The notes under the pieces were generated by a model. It saw only the letters and a list, made by a program, of their open reading frames with translations. It was not told the DNA's origin and made no database searches. A program made the position numbers and the translations under genes. Positions 12,403 through 24,296 of a stretch of DNA of 31,965 bases are shown here, piece after piece. Every line of letters begins with the position of its first letter. Within the stretch, counting starts at the first letter, position 1. The DNA lies in the NCBI GenBank assembly GCA_015478945.1, contig JABUQX010004536.1, positions 7,501-39,465 on the forward strand. The letters run 5' to 3'. The DNA comes from Trachelipus rathkii (Eukaryota; Arthropoda; Malacostraca; Isopoda; Trachelipodidae).

Positions 12403-14655
12403 GCTGACTATAAGAGGTTTACTCCAACTGGAATATATAAATATATATATATATTAAATTAATGGTATTTATATAATATATATATAATAAGTCTTTAGTA
12501 ATATATTATATATATATAGGTATATTACTTATAATCTCATTAACCCCGAAAATAATGAGCGCTGCCATTAGCCCTTATTATGTTATTATAGATAGATAGA
12601 ATGAGTATAATATATATAATATATATATAAATATAATATAATAATACCTTAGTATATATTATATGCTTATATGTATTATGGACTATATATTACCACCTAA
12701 CTACGTACCTCTTAAATATTAATATATAATGATTTATAAATATACGCTCTATAACTATATATTACTTATATATTACTTCTATATATATATACTACTTTCT
12801 GTATAGTATTTATTAGTAGATATTTCTGCTTTCATTATCTATAAATATATTAATACTCATCCTCCAAGGACCACATATTTAAGAAATAAATTTGAAATTA
12901 CATAGTAATGAATTATACATAATAATACCTTATATCCATCACCCCTCTTTATAGACATAACATTATCTTACTAGACCATCCCTATTTATTTCATTAACTA
13001 TTTAGAATCAAGGTTGTATATAAGTTTTACAATAGTGAGGATAAATAGAAATTAAATTAAGTGTTTTTAATGCACCACTATCGATATATATATTATGTAC
13101 ATTAACTAGTACGTGATTCAGTAGATAGTGCGTAGCGATTTTTAGGTGATACTATTGGAAGTATATGTTATTAATATAATATAGGTATTGAGCTATATAT
13201 TATTGACGTATATTATTCCTATATATATACCTATACATATAACTATTAGTATATATAATTACCATCATTATATCTTTTATGGCCCTAAGGTAATGTCAAT
13301 AATGCATGCTCTTACGTGGAAGTATTATCTAAAGCCGTCTAAAGTGTTTAGTATATCGACTCATTTATATAAGACGGTTAAGCCTAAATATTAATAATAT
13401 AATATATTAAACTATATATTATATATATACAATACGTTCGTTTACGTTTTTTAAGAGTAAAGAAAATGCTATGAATTTATCTAATTATAATAACTTTGGC
13501 TATTTAATATGAATATATTATAAAGAAATAATGAACAATAAATATGTGATCAACAAAAATTATTTTCATAGTACGAGATTACTCAGTGAACGAGAATTTA
13601 TTATACGTTATTTTCAGTGAGTATGTACTGAAGATATGTGTTTTAGAAATAGATTTGTGTCTAAAATTAGACTATAAATTTGCATCTGCATGTATTTCAT
13701 TGATACAAATGAGTATAATTGATAAAGGAAACGGAGATAGCTATATACTCTCAAATATGAATGAAAATGTATGATAGATGAGATAAATTACTTTAACTAA
13801 GTTGTTTCCATTTATTATGAATCTTATAGATGAACTATGGCTAGTTCTTTCAGCTTTTTCTGACCTATGTTTAAGTATCAATTATATATATATACTATAT
13901 ATATATATATGTGTAGTGTGTAATAAAGTTAGTTTATTTATTATATATATTATTAAATATTATGTTTGTATGCGTATATATGTCTATTGACATAATTAGG
14001 TATAACTATAAGAAGTATAATGTATATAAGATTAATTTATATATTATCATATTATATTATATCATAATATATAGTATATATTGTTAGTTATATATATACT
14101 CTATAGAATTGGGTAATCAGTCTTATTCAATTTTCTTCTAGTATACCAACACAGAAAATGTTATATTCAAAATGTCATTAACAAATGATTATATAATTAT
14201 ATAAATTATAGTACAAAAGCTGTGCTAGACTGATGGAGGTATGAAAGGAGATAAGTATGTGTACTGTGGCCCTTGCTTATTGTGGGTGAATCTAGATTAG
14301 AAATTTTAAGTTTGAAGTTATTTCGTATGATTATGATTATATTGATATTATTTATTATTTATATTTTATATATTGGTATTATTATTAGCATACTTATTTT
14401 TTGGTTTGTTTGTTCATGATTAATTATTATTGATATTATATATTTATAAAAATTAATTTATTATTATTATTTATATACTCTATTATTCATTATTATTTAT
14501 AATTATTAAAAACTTCAACTATGAGCATTTATTTTGATGTATGAATTTGAAGCTTTTTCAAGCCTCCTCCTCAAGTAGATATTAAAGATTTCTTTCTACA
14601 AAAGAAATTTTCTTTATTATTATATATTTCTCGAATAAAATAAAACTATTAAGTT
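12403..14655. other. AT-rich stretch, no supported gene
   Basis: The stretch consists of TA-rich sequence with short open frames at 13188-13394, 13586-13774 and 13802-13990, which are rich in I, Y and L. None has a recognisable motif and their composition is that of the surrounding DNA. Confidence 0.6.
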
Positions 14656-14904
14656 TTAATAACTATTTAATTCTAAAGGTTTAAATTTGTAAGTTTTTAT
14701 TGTGAAGACCAAGTTCTTGCGCATAATTGTGTCTGGGTCCTCCATTTCTCCAGGATTATGACTTTCTGAGATGCCTTTGAAGAGAACTTTAGCATCTCGA
14801 TTCTTTCGATAGGGACTCCAAAGTAGGACCTGAGACTTTAAAGTTTTGGTGATAAGTAGAACATCGCACTGGGCACGCACACACACAGGGTTAGTCGCGA
14901 CCAT
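14656..14904 (-). other. Unrecognised 82-codon ORF in a balanced island
   Basis: This minus-strand frame encodes a mixed, protein-like sequence with segments such as LLITKTLKSQVLLWSPYRKN and PGEMEDPDTIMRKNL. It lies in an island (14550-15180) that is more balanced than its surroundings. The frame opens a little upstream of the chosen ATG (EWMVATNP). I recognise no domain. It could be an exon, a relic of a gene, or chance. Confidence 0.2.
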
Positions 14905-15182
14905 CCATTCACCGAGGCATTCGCAAGGCTAGAAAGTCATTTTTTGTCGTTCAACCTCGACCGCACGCAACCTTCCGCACACTCTATGTGCTCTCAATCA
15001 AACACATCCTCGTCTTCCGCAATAAGCAATACGCACCTTCCCATACTATTTTAGAGTTACAAATTGTCGACCTGCCTAACCGCCACGCCGCACACGTGGG
15101 TGACGTTCGCGCATCCCTTATCTTCGGATCAATTTTCATTGGTCAACTCTATATTATTCTATGGATTTCACACTTATTTTAG

Positions 15183-16079
15183 TTTACGTATATAACAATC
15201 TCCTGTAATATATAAAAAGCTAATCTAAATATCTTATCCAAATAAATAAATAGAAATTTAATAATTTGTTAAAGTTGAGAGAAGTTAACGCTGGCATTTC
15301 ACTTTTTGTTATTTATAGAGAATGTTTTAAAAAAGGGCGACAATATTCATTATATGATTTTTATTATAATATACTCACTCTCTAATAATATTGTGACTCT
15401 CATTCTCTCCATAAATTAATCACCCAGTATTTATTATTGGTTTATTGTTTCCTTAATCAGGCAATTATCCCCGAGCGTCCCGAGTCTATCTCATAAATAT
15501 CTTTCTATGCGTCTACTTGTTTTATCATGTCATAAGATGTTCTCCTATTAGTTCGCCCCCTAAATCGGAGCATTGTGTATGCTTCATGTGTCCTTCTTAT
15601 AAAAAAATGTTGAAATACTGTTTACGGCAGGAGCTTAAATATACTTAATGCTAGGCACAGTTCTCAGATTGAGGAGTATCTCTGTATGATGTAATACGCA
15701 GATGTGGAATTAGCGAGTATTTCACCACAAGTCCAAGCAATTGCACTATGAATCATTGAAAGTCGGTGCACCTATGACTTGGGAATAGTAACAGGTACTT
15801 CTTCTATAGCAAGAGTCCCGGCATAAAACAAACGTACAAAACGGGAGGAGGTGTAATGAGAATAGAATGAGGGTGAGTGATGTAGGTGAGAAAGGTGGAG
15901 GGTAGTTAGTGGGGCGAGGAGAGGTAGAGAGAGAGAGAATAGAAGCGATAGTATGAGTGTGATAGAAGTTGCACGGGGGAGTGGGGAGAGAGAGGAGTGC
16001 GAGAGATAAAGCGGAGAGGAAGGAGAGGGAAGCACGAACGGGCGGTGTGGGAGGGGTGGGACACTCAGTCCTTGAGAAT
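15183..16079. other. Mixed then purine-rich stretch, no supported gene
   Basis: AT-rich sequence gives way at about 15840 to a purine-rich plus strand (GAGGTGAGAGAGAG type). The minus-strand frame at 15772-16035 is almost only S, L, P, H and T and reflects this bias. The purine bias may be the 3' continuation of the minus-strand LINE that follows. Confidence 0.45.
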
Positions 16080-18410
16080 TACCAATGGTCAGCCCACAAA
16101 AAAATCGACTTACTACTAGATGCGCAGCACACTACTAGCAACCCCTTGTGAAAGAATCTACGAGTACGGTCCGGTTTGCGTGCGTCCTGTGTAAAGCTGT
16201 CTCGGTTCTGCGTGACTCGAGCGCGCTATGTCGGAGTATTTCCATCCGCTTCGAGCAACCTGCCGCGTGAGTTGCAACCAATTAGTGATACGAAATATGT
16301 TAGCACCCAACATCGCGCTCTACAATATGAGCATTATGTATGGTGTCAAGTGAAACTTGAAAGTACAGAACAGTCTTTCTAAGCGCCTTTTGGTCTTTTG
16401 ATTCGCACTACCTGTTCAAGAGCCGGGTCTGAATAACCAGACGCCCCCCCTCCCCCAGACTATGGAGAGCAATGTACTCCATAAGGCCGGATGAGACCTT
16501 TGAGTATAGCTGGGCAGAGCAACTAAGAAGAGGAAAAATTGTCTCGCGAATCTATAAGCCAGGAACTTTTCCAGTTTTTTCTTTGTAGGGTGCCGGCCTA
16601 TAGCAACTCGTTGTGTGTGAATGTGAGGTTGTTTTTGTCGTGAAACATAATTTCTTGTTTTAGTTAAGGACCGATAGTTGGTGATTATGGGGATTGTCAA
16701 CCAGGAGGATTTGAGACGAGAGAACCCGTCGAAAGAGATAGAGAAAGTTTTTACTAGATAGGGAGCTTTGCGAAGAAGGGTGGAATGATTTGAGCTATAG
16801 AATTATGGTGTTTTTCTTTTAAGTAATTGAATTTTCACAATGGTTTGTGAGACGATCCCCATCTCCGGAATATAAATTCTATCCAGCTACTATTAGTATC
16901 AAGCGCGAGTGCAAATAGAATCGGAAAGATTTGAGACTGAGAGTGGGCAATTCTAGACAAGTAAACAAGAGGAGCAGAATATGATATGAGTTGAAGAATG
17001 ACAGGGTCGAAGTCATCGGCATATATGTGGATAGAGTTAGGTAGGATATGGTGATGCAAGATCATAAGGAGAAGTAGGAGAACAGACCAGAAACCCGGAG
17101 GAACACCACTATGACAGAAAAAAAGAAGAAGAGTCGCCCGTCAACAACAGCTAACATGAGCGTATTTGAACGAAAGCTAGACCATTAATTACAGCAAAGA
17201 GAAGGAGGAAGCCCAAAGGAGGGGAGCTTGTGCGCGATGGAGCACGTGACTGCGTGCTCCAATAGCTCGAGCTCAAATGCTTTGGAAAACTATATCAAGC
17301 GCCACCACGCCAAGGTCCTCCCGTGAAGTTCCTAAGGAGCAGAAAAACCATTAAATCGGTTAGATAGAAGAACAGCTTATATCGCCAGCTTAGAACCTCG
17401 GAGGACCCGCCGAAGAAAGCAGTTACTGGCGATCAGAATGAGAGTTTCCCAAATATGAAATCTAGAGAAGGTGAGAAGTTCGCGAAGGGTTTCCAAAGAT
17501 TCTTAGAACATAGAATTCATTAATATACAAGCCGAGAGCCATATTCACGATAGTTAGATTTGACATCCTATAGTCATTTTTTTGCTAGGCAACCTTGAAG
17601 AATTAAATCATTATGAGTTGCGGAGCGACTTCCTTTTTTTCGGAAGAGATACATGGTTCGGAATAGTGTTGGACATGTTGCAGCTTTCCAACTCCTGATG
17701 CAATAGGCTAGCTATTGCAGACAGAGTAGACTATTGGCTCAACGCAAGAAACAAGCATGATAAGCAGAAATTAGCAACGGAAGAAAGCCACTATCCTATA
17801 TTTTAAAAATATAAAAAATATCAGGGAGAAAATGCAGAATTGCCATCCGCGGCCACCCCGCCTTTTCCTAGAGGTCATAGATGATTTCAGGGCCCATGGC
17901 GAGGGCGAGCACCTCCATACCGAGTTCGCATCAAGATCTGTTTATATTCACAGGCAATATAGACATAATAGGAACACCTGGAGCGGCGAGATTTATAGCA
18001 CCTGTGGGAGGAATATTATTTTATGTGAGGCGGTAAATGAGTTAACTATACTCCATAAATTGTTACCTAATTTCCTGAAGCATGGCTTTGAGCTGCTTAG
18101 AGGAGGATTGCAATAGATGCGTAGTACACAGAAGACGACACGGTTGGCCATTTCAGTTGGAGAATTAGCACCAGAACCATCAAGTGTGAAATAGTAAGAG
18201 AAAGCAGAACAATAACATTTACTAATAGTCGATAATAGAAAATAATTTTATAAAAGGAGGCCAGGAAAGGAATTTGCTCAGAGCATGTGAGAACCAAGAG
18301 AGGTTTAGCGCACTTTCGTTTGAATAAAAGAGCCCACTTTGCTCGTCGAATAGACCCCCTGCCATATCGCAAGTTTTCTATGGGCTGAATGAATTTGTCG
18401 GGTAGGCATT
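16080..18410 (-). mobile_element. Decayed jockey/CR1-like LINE, reverse transcriptase region
   Basis: The reverse transcriptase of a non-LTR retrotransposon can be followed on the minus strand through many frameshifts. In order of translation the readable pieces are: SIRRAKWALLFKRKCAKPLL (about 18350-18290), the region before the RT core; LDGSGANSPTEMAN (about 18185-18145); SWKAAT (about 17680); VVALDI and SKAFELELLEH (about 17310-17250), where active elements have the DxSKAFDRVWH motif; KLPSFGLPPSLC (about 17230-17190); VVDG (about 17140); CSSGF or VPPG (about 17105); LPNSIHIYADDFD (about 17040-17000), the catalytic YADD box; and ALDTNSSW plus GSSHKPL (about 16890-16840). Fragments after this are weaker. 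Stops of all three kinds and frequent indels show that it is dead. The terminal limits are approximate. Confidence 0.85.
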
Positions 18411-18591
18411 AAGACGGTGAGGTGTGCGGTATAGTGATAGTTGAGTTGAGGAAGCAAGGAAGATACGGCTTCCAATAAAGACGCTTCCTAGTGATATAAT
18501 TTTAAATTTCCCTACTCCCCCCCCCTACTCTAGATACGCCAGGTGATCGCCATGTCCTCGTGGTCTCTATGGGATAGCCAACCGGGACTGA

Positions 18592-19198
18592 TTTAGAAAA
18601 TGTGCCAGTACCCCGATTTCACAAATGTTTCTGAGCATAAGTATTAGGAGAAACACAAGCACATGCAACTTGATATCCAAAGATTATACCAAGATGGATT
18701 GTGATGAGATTTATGGTGTAGTAAACAGATCCTTTAGCTTGAAGCAAGGATATGACACACTCCTTGCGTCATCCTCCACACAAGAACAAATCAACGATAT
18801 TTACAACTCTTATATTCCTCCTAGCTCTGTATGAATCTCCTATTTGTATATACAGTGTGTATGACATGCCCATAATATTTCAGTTCAATAGTTTTCACCT
18901 TTCTGATATTATAGTTTTAAAACAAGCGCTTGTACATATATTAGCAAATTTGGTTAATAATTCCAATAAGAACTCGGCTGACAAACAACTTGCTGGGCTA
19001 AGTAGAAATATAGCTATAAAGATATTTCAAATTCAACAAATTTCACAATTAAGAAACATGTTAAAAAGGAGATATTTACCAGGACTCAAGTCCTCAAATA
19101 AATATTACAAGTGGAGAGAAAGTCGTTATGTCTCAAGTGTACAGTTCATAACAATGAGGGAAGGTATAAAAGTATTAATTTCTTATAGTGATAATTGA
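18592..19198 (+). CDS. Unrecognised two-exon gene fragment
   Basis: Two open segments join cleanly through a 55-nt GT-AG intron (18829-18883). The first (from a TGA at 18589 to 18828) contains RNTSTCNLISKDY, MDCDEIYGVVNRSFSLKQGY and TQEQINDIYNSYIPPSS. After the intron the frame continues as FNSFHLSDIIVLKQALVHIL, ANLVNNSNKNSADKQLAGLS and RRYLPGLKSSNKYYKWRES, and ends with TGA TGA at 19196-19201. The composition (N, K, I, S, Q) is protein-like and resembles the polycystin gene 3 kb away. The helical middle part vaguely recalls the extracellular region before the channel in polycystin-1-like proteins, but that is a guess. There are no in-frame TAA or TAG codons, so this piece does not show which genetic code it uses. 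The true 5' end is not visible. Confidence 0.4.
18829..18883 (+). other. Candidate 55-nt intron
   Basis: The segment starts GTATGA and ends TAATATTTCAG. Removing it shifts the frame by one base and joins two open frames that otherwise stop (TGA at 18832) or lack a plausible start. A shorter 27-nt GT-AG option (18829-18855) leads directly into a TGA and is less likely. Very short introns are common in ciliates but also occur elsewhere. Confidence 0.4.
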
Positions 19199-19201
19199 TG
19201 A

Positions 19202-20071
19202 CGTGCCCTCCAGGCAGCCTCACGGCGTATTAAAAAATACAATTATTCAAAGAGTCTTAAGTGAACAGACCACACAAAATTACTCGATAATAAATATCAA
19301 AACTTATTCCTCAATTTGATTGCATATCTATTTGTAATTACACTCAACACAAATATAGGTGAGAGTAACTTTTTGAACCTTTTAGGGATATATCTTTTCA
19401 TAACTTTCAATATTTAATCTTTATTTTTTTATTTAGTTGTTATATATAAACTATAATTTATATTAATTTATTTATTTATTAATTTTATTTATTTTTGATT
19501 CTTAATTATCATGTACTTCTTTTGTTATCGACTCTTCAAATTCATTGTAGTGAAAAAATTTATTATTATTATATAATTATATTATATATTATTATTATTA
19601 TATAATTATTATTAATTTTATTATTATTAGTATATGATATTTATTTATTTAAATTAAAATTAAATATTTTTTTATTATTAATGAAGAAATTAAAATGAAA
19701 AAAGGGAGGGTATTGTAAAAACATAAGGCAATACTTCGCATAACCGATCGCGCAAAACTGTAAAAATTAAAATAAAAATAATGAAAAAAAATTCCTCAAA
19801 CGAAACAAAACCATAAAAATAATTTATCGGAGTTGATACTGCAATAGGTCGTATGTAACGAAAATCAAATTGGCATGTTTTAGTGAATATGCACTAGGTG
19901 AAGTAACCAGTTAAACGACCTACTACCATGCGTACAACTCCTTTGCTATATCTTCCAGCACACAATAACTCATTGCTGCTTAAAAAAAAATTATGCACCA
20001 AAGCACAAGTGTTTGATTTTCGCGACATAGTTCCTTTCGCAGTAACAACAACGATATAGATTGCTAACGAG
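19202..20071. other. AT-rich then mixed sequence, no gene seen
   Basis: From 19380 to 19700 there is TTA/TTAT-rich sequence. From 19700 to 20070 the sequence is more complex but without an open frame. Nothing recognisable was found. Confidence 0.6.
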
Positions 20072-20379
20072 TAATGACGTAATGAAGTAAGTCAATCGAA
20101 GTCACGCACACTTTAATAAAGCGAGGCATAGGCTATGGTATTAAAGTAGTGACGTAATAAAGTAATTTAATCTAGGCTACGCCCCTTTACATTTGGCTAG
20201 GATTAGGTCAGGATAGGTAAGTAATAGCTTAATTAGGTTATTCAATCCAGGTCACGCCCACTTTATATAAAATTAGGTATAGGTTTGAATAGCCAAGTTA
20301 TGACGTGATTAAGTAATTCAATCCAGGCCACGCCCACTTTACAAAAAGTTAGGCATAGGTCAGGTAAGTTATGACGTTT
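20072..20379. repeat. Tandem repeat of about 75 bp, four copies plus a start
   Basis: The units are 20072-20146, 20147-20221, 20222-20297 and 20298-20368, with a fifth beginning TTATGACGTTT at 20369. Lengths are 75, 75, 76 and 71 bp. Each unit begins with a TAATGACGTAAT-like word (lost in unit 3). Then come an AATCxAGGxCACGCC box, CACTTTA, and a TTAGGxATAGG-like word near the end. Copies differ from one another by roughly a fifth of positions by eye. Such minisatellites can lie inside larger repeats. Confidence 0.85.
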
Positions 20380-20419
20380 ACGACTTTAAAAACTGAAATC
20401 AAAGGACTTTCTTAAATCA

Positions 20420-20521
<102 letters not shown>

Positions 20522-20597
20522 AATAAAAAATAAATAAAAATTTTTTTTTTATCCTTATCCTAATTGTAAATTATTAACAACTTCAAACGTTAAAATG

Positions 20598-20777
<180 letters not shown>

Positions 20778-20873
20778 TAATTTTTTACAAAATTTAAATT
20801 TTCAAAATTTCTATTATTAAATTGGGAAAAAAATTAAAAATATAAAATATATATTTTTAACTATTTTGTAAAA

Positions 20874-20875
<2 letters not shown>

Positions 20876-20931
<56 letters not shown>
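20876..20931. repeat. Second (TTA)n array
   Basis: This is a perfect (ATT)n run of about 18 units in the same orientation as the array at 20600. Confidence 0.95.
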
Positions 20932-20932
<1 letters not shown>

Positions 20933-21039
20933 TAATTTATTATATTATTTAACTATTATTATCATCAATTATAATTATTATTTTATTCATTATTTATCTA
21001 TTATTATTAAGTTATTAGTAATATTAGCTTTTTCGATGT

Positions 21040-21106
21040 GTAGTGGTAGTAGTAGTAGTAGAAGTAGTAGTAGTAGTAGTAGCAAGTAGTAGTAGTAGTA
21101 GTAGTA
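21040..21106. repeat. Second (TAG)n array
   Basis: The array is made of TAG units with GTGGTAG, GAAG and GCAAG interruptions. It is shorter than the array at 20671 but of the same type. Confidence 0.9.
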
Positions 21107-21166
21107 TTTACATTTATATTATTCATATTTTTAATATTTTATATATATATATTTTTATATTTTTTA

Positions 21167-21167
<1 letters not shown>

Positions 21168-21211
<44 letters not shown>

Positions 21212-21300
21212 TTATTATCTCTGGATTATTAATTTTATTAATTATTATTTATTATTATTCGATATTATTATTCGATATTATTATTCGATATTATTAAAAG
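21168..21300. repeat. Third (TTA)n array and TTATTCGATA repeat
   Basis: A run of about 14 TTA units ends near 21209. At 21255-21295 a 15-bp unit, ATTATTATTCGATAT, is repeated nearly three times. Confidence 0.85.
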
Positions 21301-21964
21301 ATTATACTATCCTATATCATATACTATATATTACATATATATTATATATATACTATATCTACTATATCTATATTATATATAGTATTATATCATACTATAT
21401 AAATATATATATATGATATATATATACTATATACTATATATAATATCTATATAATATATATAATCCTATACTATATATAATATAATATAAATATATATAA
21501 TATATATATATATAATTCTCTTTTTTATTTGTTTAGGCTAAAACAATGAAACAAATCCTCTTCGCAATTTCTTCTGACGAGCCAAAAAAATATAATACTA
21601 TAAAATGGGTGTGTGTGGCAATTTGTCTAAAATAATAATAATAATATATAACTAATAATAATAATAATAATAATACATAATAATAATAATAATAGATAAT
21701 AATAAGATAGAATAAAGTAATAATAATATATTATGTTTTGGAGCTTATCTTAAACATTATTATATACTTTTTAGATACATTCTCTCAGGTTCCGTGTTAC
21801 CTCCGTATTAGTGGTTACGGCCCGTTGTGAAAATTTTAGTTTCCTAAATATAATATATCCGTATAATATATATATATATTCTATAGATTTATTATATTCA
21901 ATATTATATATATATATATACTATTTATACTATATAGCTATATATGTATATAATATATATATAA
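21301..21964. other. TA-rich tracts, no gene
   Basis: TATA and ACTATA tracts occupy 21301-21515 and 21855-21962. Between them lies a short mixed patch (21516-21620) and a TAATAA patch (21630-21720). No gene was seen. Confidence 0.6.
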
Positions 21965-22300
21965 CGTCTAGGGGCGTGGTTAGGTGTCGAGAAGAATTGA
22001 TAAAAAAGGGGAATGAACATATTAGAGAGTTATTGGTGTGAAGAAGGGGTAAATGAGAAATAAATGAAAGTCACGTTGAGATGGTTGGCTCATGTGGAAA
22101 GGATGAATGATAGTTCGGTTGGTAAGAAAACGAGTATAGTGGTGTAATGTGTTGGCATCGACAGGCTGAGACCGAATAAAAGTGGATTGAGTCAGTAAAG
22201 AGATGCTTGGAGGAAGAAATGTGAGTTGACAGAGGCGAGAATAAAGGTGCATAATGGAGTAAATGGCGGTTTTATTTGTGGAGGGGGGTATGGTTGTGAG
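21965..22300 (+). mobile_element. RTE-like retrotransposon, C-terminal fragment
   Basis: The plus strand gives NEHIRELL, then VKKGVNEK, then LRWLAHVERMND with small frame changes. Next come a VGIDRLRP-type segment, DAWRKKCELTEARIKVHN and GVNGGF. These match in order the conserved C-terminal part of RTE-type proteins: IRELCGVKKG, VLRWFGHVERM, VGRPRKRW, an EARRMVHDRxEW-like box and a final W/G-RGF. The fragment belongs to the same general family as the pieces at 7740 and 8945. Stops and indels show that it is inactive. The 3' flank (22300-22400) probably includes its untranslated tail. Confidence 0.85.
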
Positions 22301-22469
22301 CCCACCCTGGGCCCAGGGATTGACCCTACTACCTGCACGATATGCCAATACGTGAGGTCCGTCGGTCCCCGTGAAGCTCTAGGGTGGGAATTTTTCTGAC
22401 TGCGACGAGTTCTCCATAATAGGTATAAGAGGGGTGGGTAGGCTGGGCTTTCTTCGACTTGTGTTATAG

Positions 22470-24218
22470 TTGCTTCTCTTACTATTTATTTTTACAGGTC
22501 ACTGTCACTCATTATTTCCTTCGTGGTTTTTGGGGATAAAAGATTATGCGATAATATTGATGATATTGATTAAAAATGTTGAACGTTTGCAGAAAGACGT
22601 TATCTTCGTAGGGTATTTTACCATATATGAAATAAGACTTGTGTCTCAAGAATGCATGTCCCCAGGATAAAACTTATTAGGAAACATATGCGACTTATAA
22701 AATGAAAATACAATAAGTTTGAAAGGGAATAATAGGTTTTGTTACAATGATAAAAGCCAGATTTATAGGGGTCCAAATTTATGTGCTCCATATCGTTCTT
22801 AAGAGGAAGTTTGGCTGTATAATTAAATTAATGGAACGTACGGCTACAAGGATTTTTATGACACATACTATCCTCCGATTGGCTCGTCCATTATGTTGCC
22901 AGTGAATGATGGACTAAGTGATATGATAGACGAATTTGATTTTTTGAATTTAACGGCACGTCTTGCTTCACTCTCAAATGATGAGGAATCAAAGAAAAGG
23001 AATAGAAAGAAAAAGATTTAGTGGTTTGATGACGGAACGCCAATAATCGTTGTAAATTTTCCTGTATTCGATAAACTAACTGGTATAGTTTCAATGGTAG
23101 AGGCCAGCTTTGAGAAAGTGATAAGTTCAATGACATGGCATTTTCGCTTTTAAATAAAAAGCACATCAATGACATCTTATCTTGGTTAAAAATTAGAAAA
23201 ATGTCCCGACGGTTAGGAAAATCCCCTTTCAGAATATATGGCTGAATACCAAAAGACTAATATTTTTGCTTATATATTTATATTCTTGGGACTATTGTTG
23301 TCACTTGCTCTGACAGTTTTAGAACCGAATTGGAAGAGACTTAAAAATTTCAGACTTTCCGCTATTTTAAAAGTTCACGAATGGTTACCAGACAAATTTT
23401 CCATTTTAAATCCAATTGCTTTCTTATGTTTTCTAATAATTTACCTTTTGATCATTAAGAGAGAGTTTTAGCTACAATTGGTCAACTGTGAGAGACTTTC
23501 AAGACATGGATACGATTTCCACATGATGTCATTATACTAATTAATAGGAACCGAATAGACTATTAAAGAAATTGCCTTAGTGTTAAGTTTCGTTCTTGCT
23601 ATTCGATTTTTATATATACCAGTGCCTTTTAAGAGACTGGACTCCATTTTAAGCTCACTAAGAGATAAATCTCACCTACTTTATAAATATTTCGCCGTCT
23701 TGGTAATAATTGGTCTTCTGTTTTCGTAGCTCTTATTAAAAGTATATGGATAGAAAATTAGGTAATACTTTTCTACTTGGACAAGCTTTTTGGGAATTTT
23801 TAGAGCTGTTTATGGTGATATTGATTTTGAAGAGATGAGATTTATTGCTCCAGTTTATGGACCGATGATACATACCGTCTTACTTCTCATTTTTAACATG
23901 TTTCTTTTCCCTTTCATAATTGCTCTGATACTCGATGATGATACCAGCAAACTAGATAGCGGATTGGATACGACATTAAGCACAGAATTTTTTGGAGTTG
24001 ATCCCGTACTTGACGAGAAAAAATAAGCCGAAAATGATAAACTTTTAAGACGCATCAGGTAACAAGGAAATCCAAAATTCAAAATGAATAGTGCAAACTG
24101 GAAAGCAGACGAAGATTTTCTTCTTTCAGTTCAAAGATCAATTGTTAGAGTCCTTTTGAAAAAGAAAGTACAATTGAGAACTGTAGATACTTTAGACTAT
24201 ATAGAAAGGAGCATTTGA
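22470..24218 (+). CDS. Polycystin (PKD2/TRPP-type) cation channel using a ciliate-type code, 5' partial
   Basis: This is a membrane cation channel of the polycystin family. One frame runs 582 codons without a frameshift. Residues 47-62 (VGYFTIYEIRLVSQEC) match the start of the extracellular polycystin domain. Residue 185 onward (WFDDGTPIIVVNFPVFD) matches its WLDxGTRAVFIDFxVYN box. S2 is near 265-284, S3 310-329, S4 about 366-385 and S5 about 404-420. The pore segment FLGIFRAVYGDIDF is at 440-453, with YGD in the place of the LGD filter of PKD2. S6 is near 466-492, followed by an acidic, Lys-rich C-terminus. TAA occurs in frame at 22668, 22698, 22800, 22824, 23151, 23187, 23538, 23763, 24024 and 24060. 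TAG occurs at 23019, 23214, 23469, 23556, 23727 and 23751. TGA is absent until TGA TGA at 24216-24221. This fits TAA/TAG read as Gln. S1 and the N-terminus are missing or lie upstream. The 22470 start is nominal: a splice acceptor (TTTTTACAG) ends at 22498, and the frame is also open further left. Confidence 0.85.
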
Positions 24219-24291
24219 TGAAGAAATTTCTTCAGATCTTCAGAATCATGAAATGAGAAATTTCGTAAAAATAATAAATAAAAATGAATTC

Positions 24292-24296
<5 letters not shown>

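Noticed and set aside
17832..18116. 94-codon plus-strand frame
   Set aside because: It overlaps in antisense the LINE segment that reads LDGSGANSPTEMAN, and it has no recognised domain.
22891..23175. 94-codon minus-strand frame
   Set aside because: It is the antisense of the polycystin extracellular-domain coding sequence and has no motif of its own.
22470..24218. Interpretation of the channel gene as an ordinary pseudogene, or as one damaged by C-to-T mutation
   Set aside because: There are 16 stops but no frameshift and no TGA, and intact CAA, CAG and TGG codons remain. Neutral decay or deamination would also give TGA and indels, as seen in the nearby LINE.
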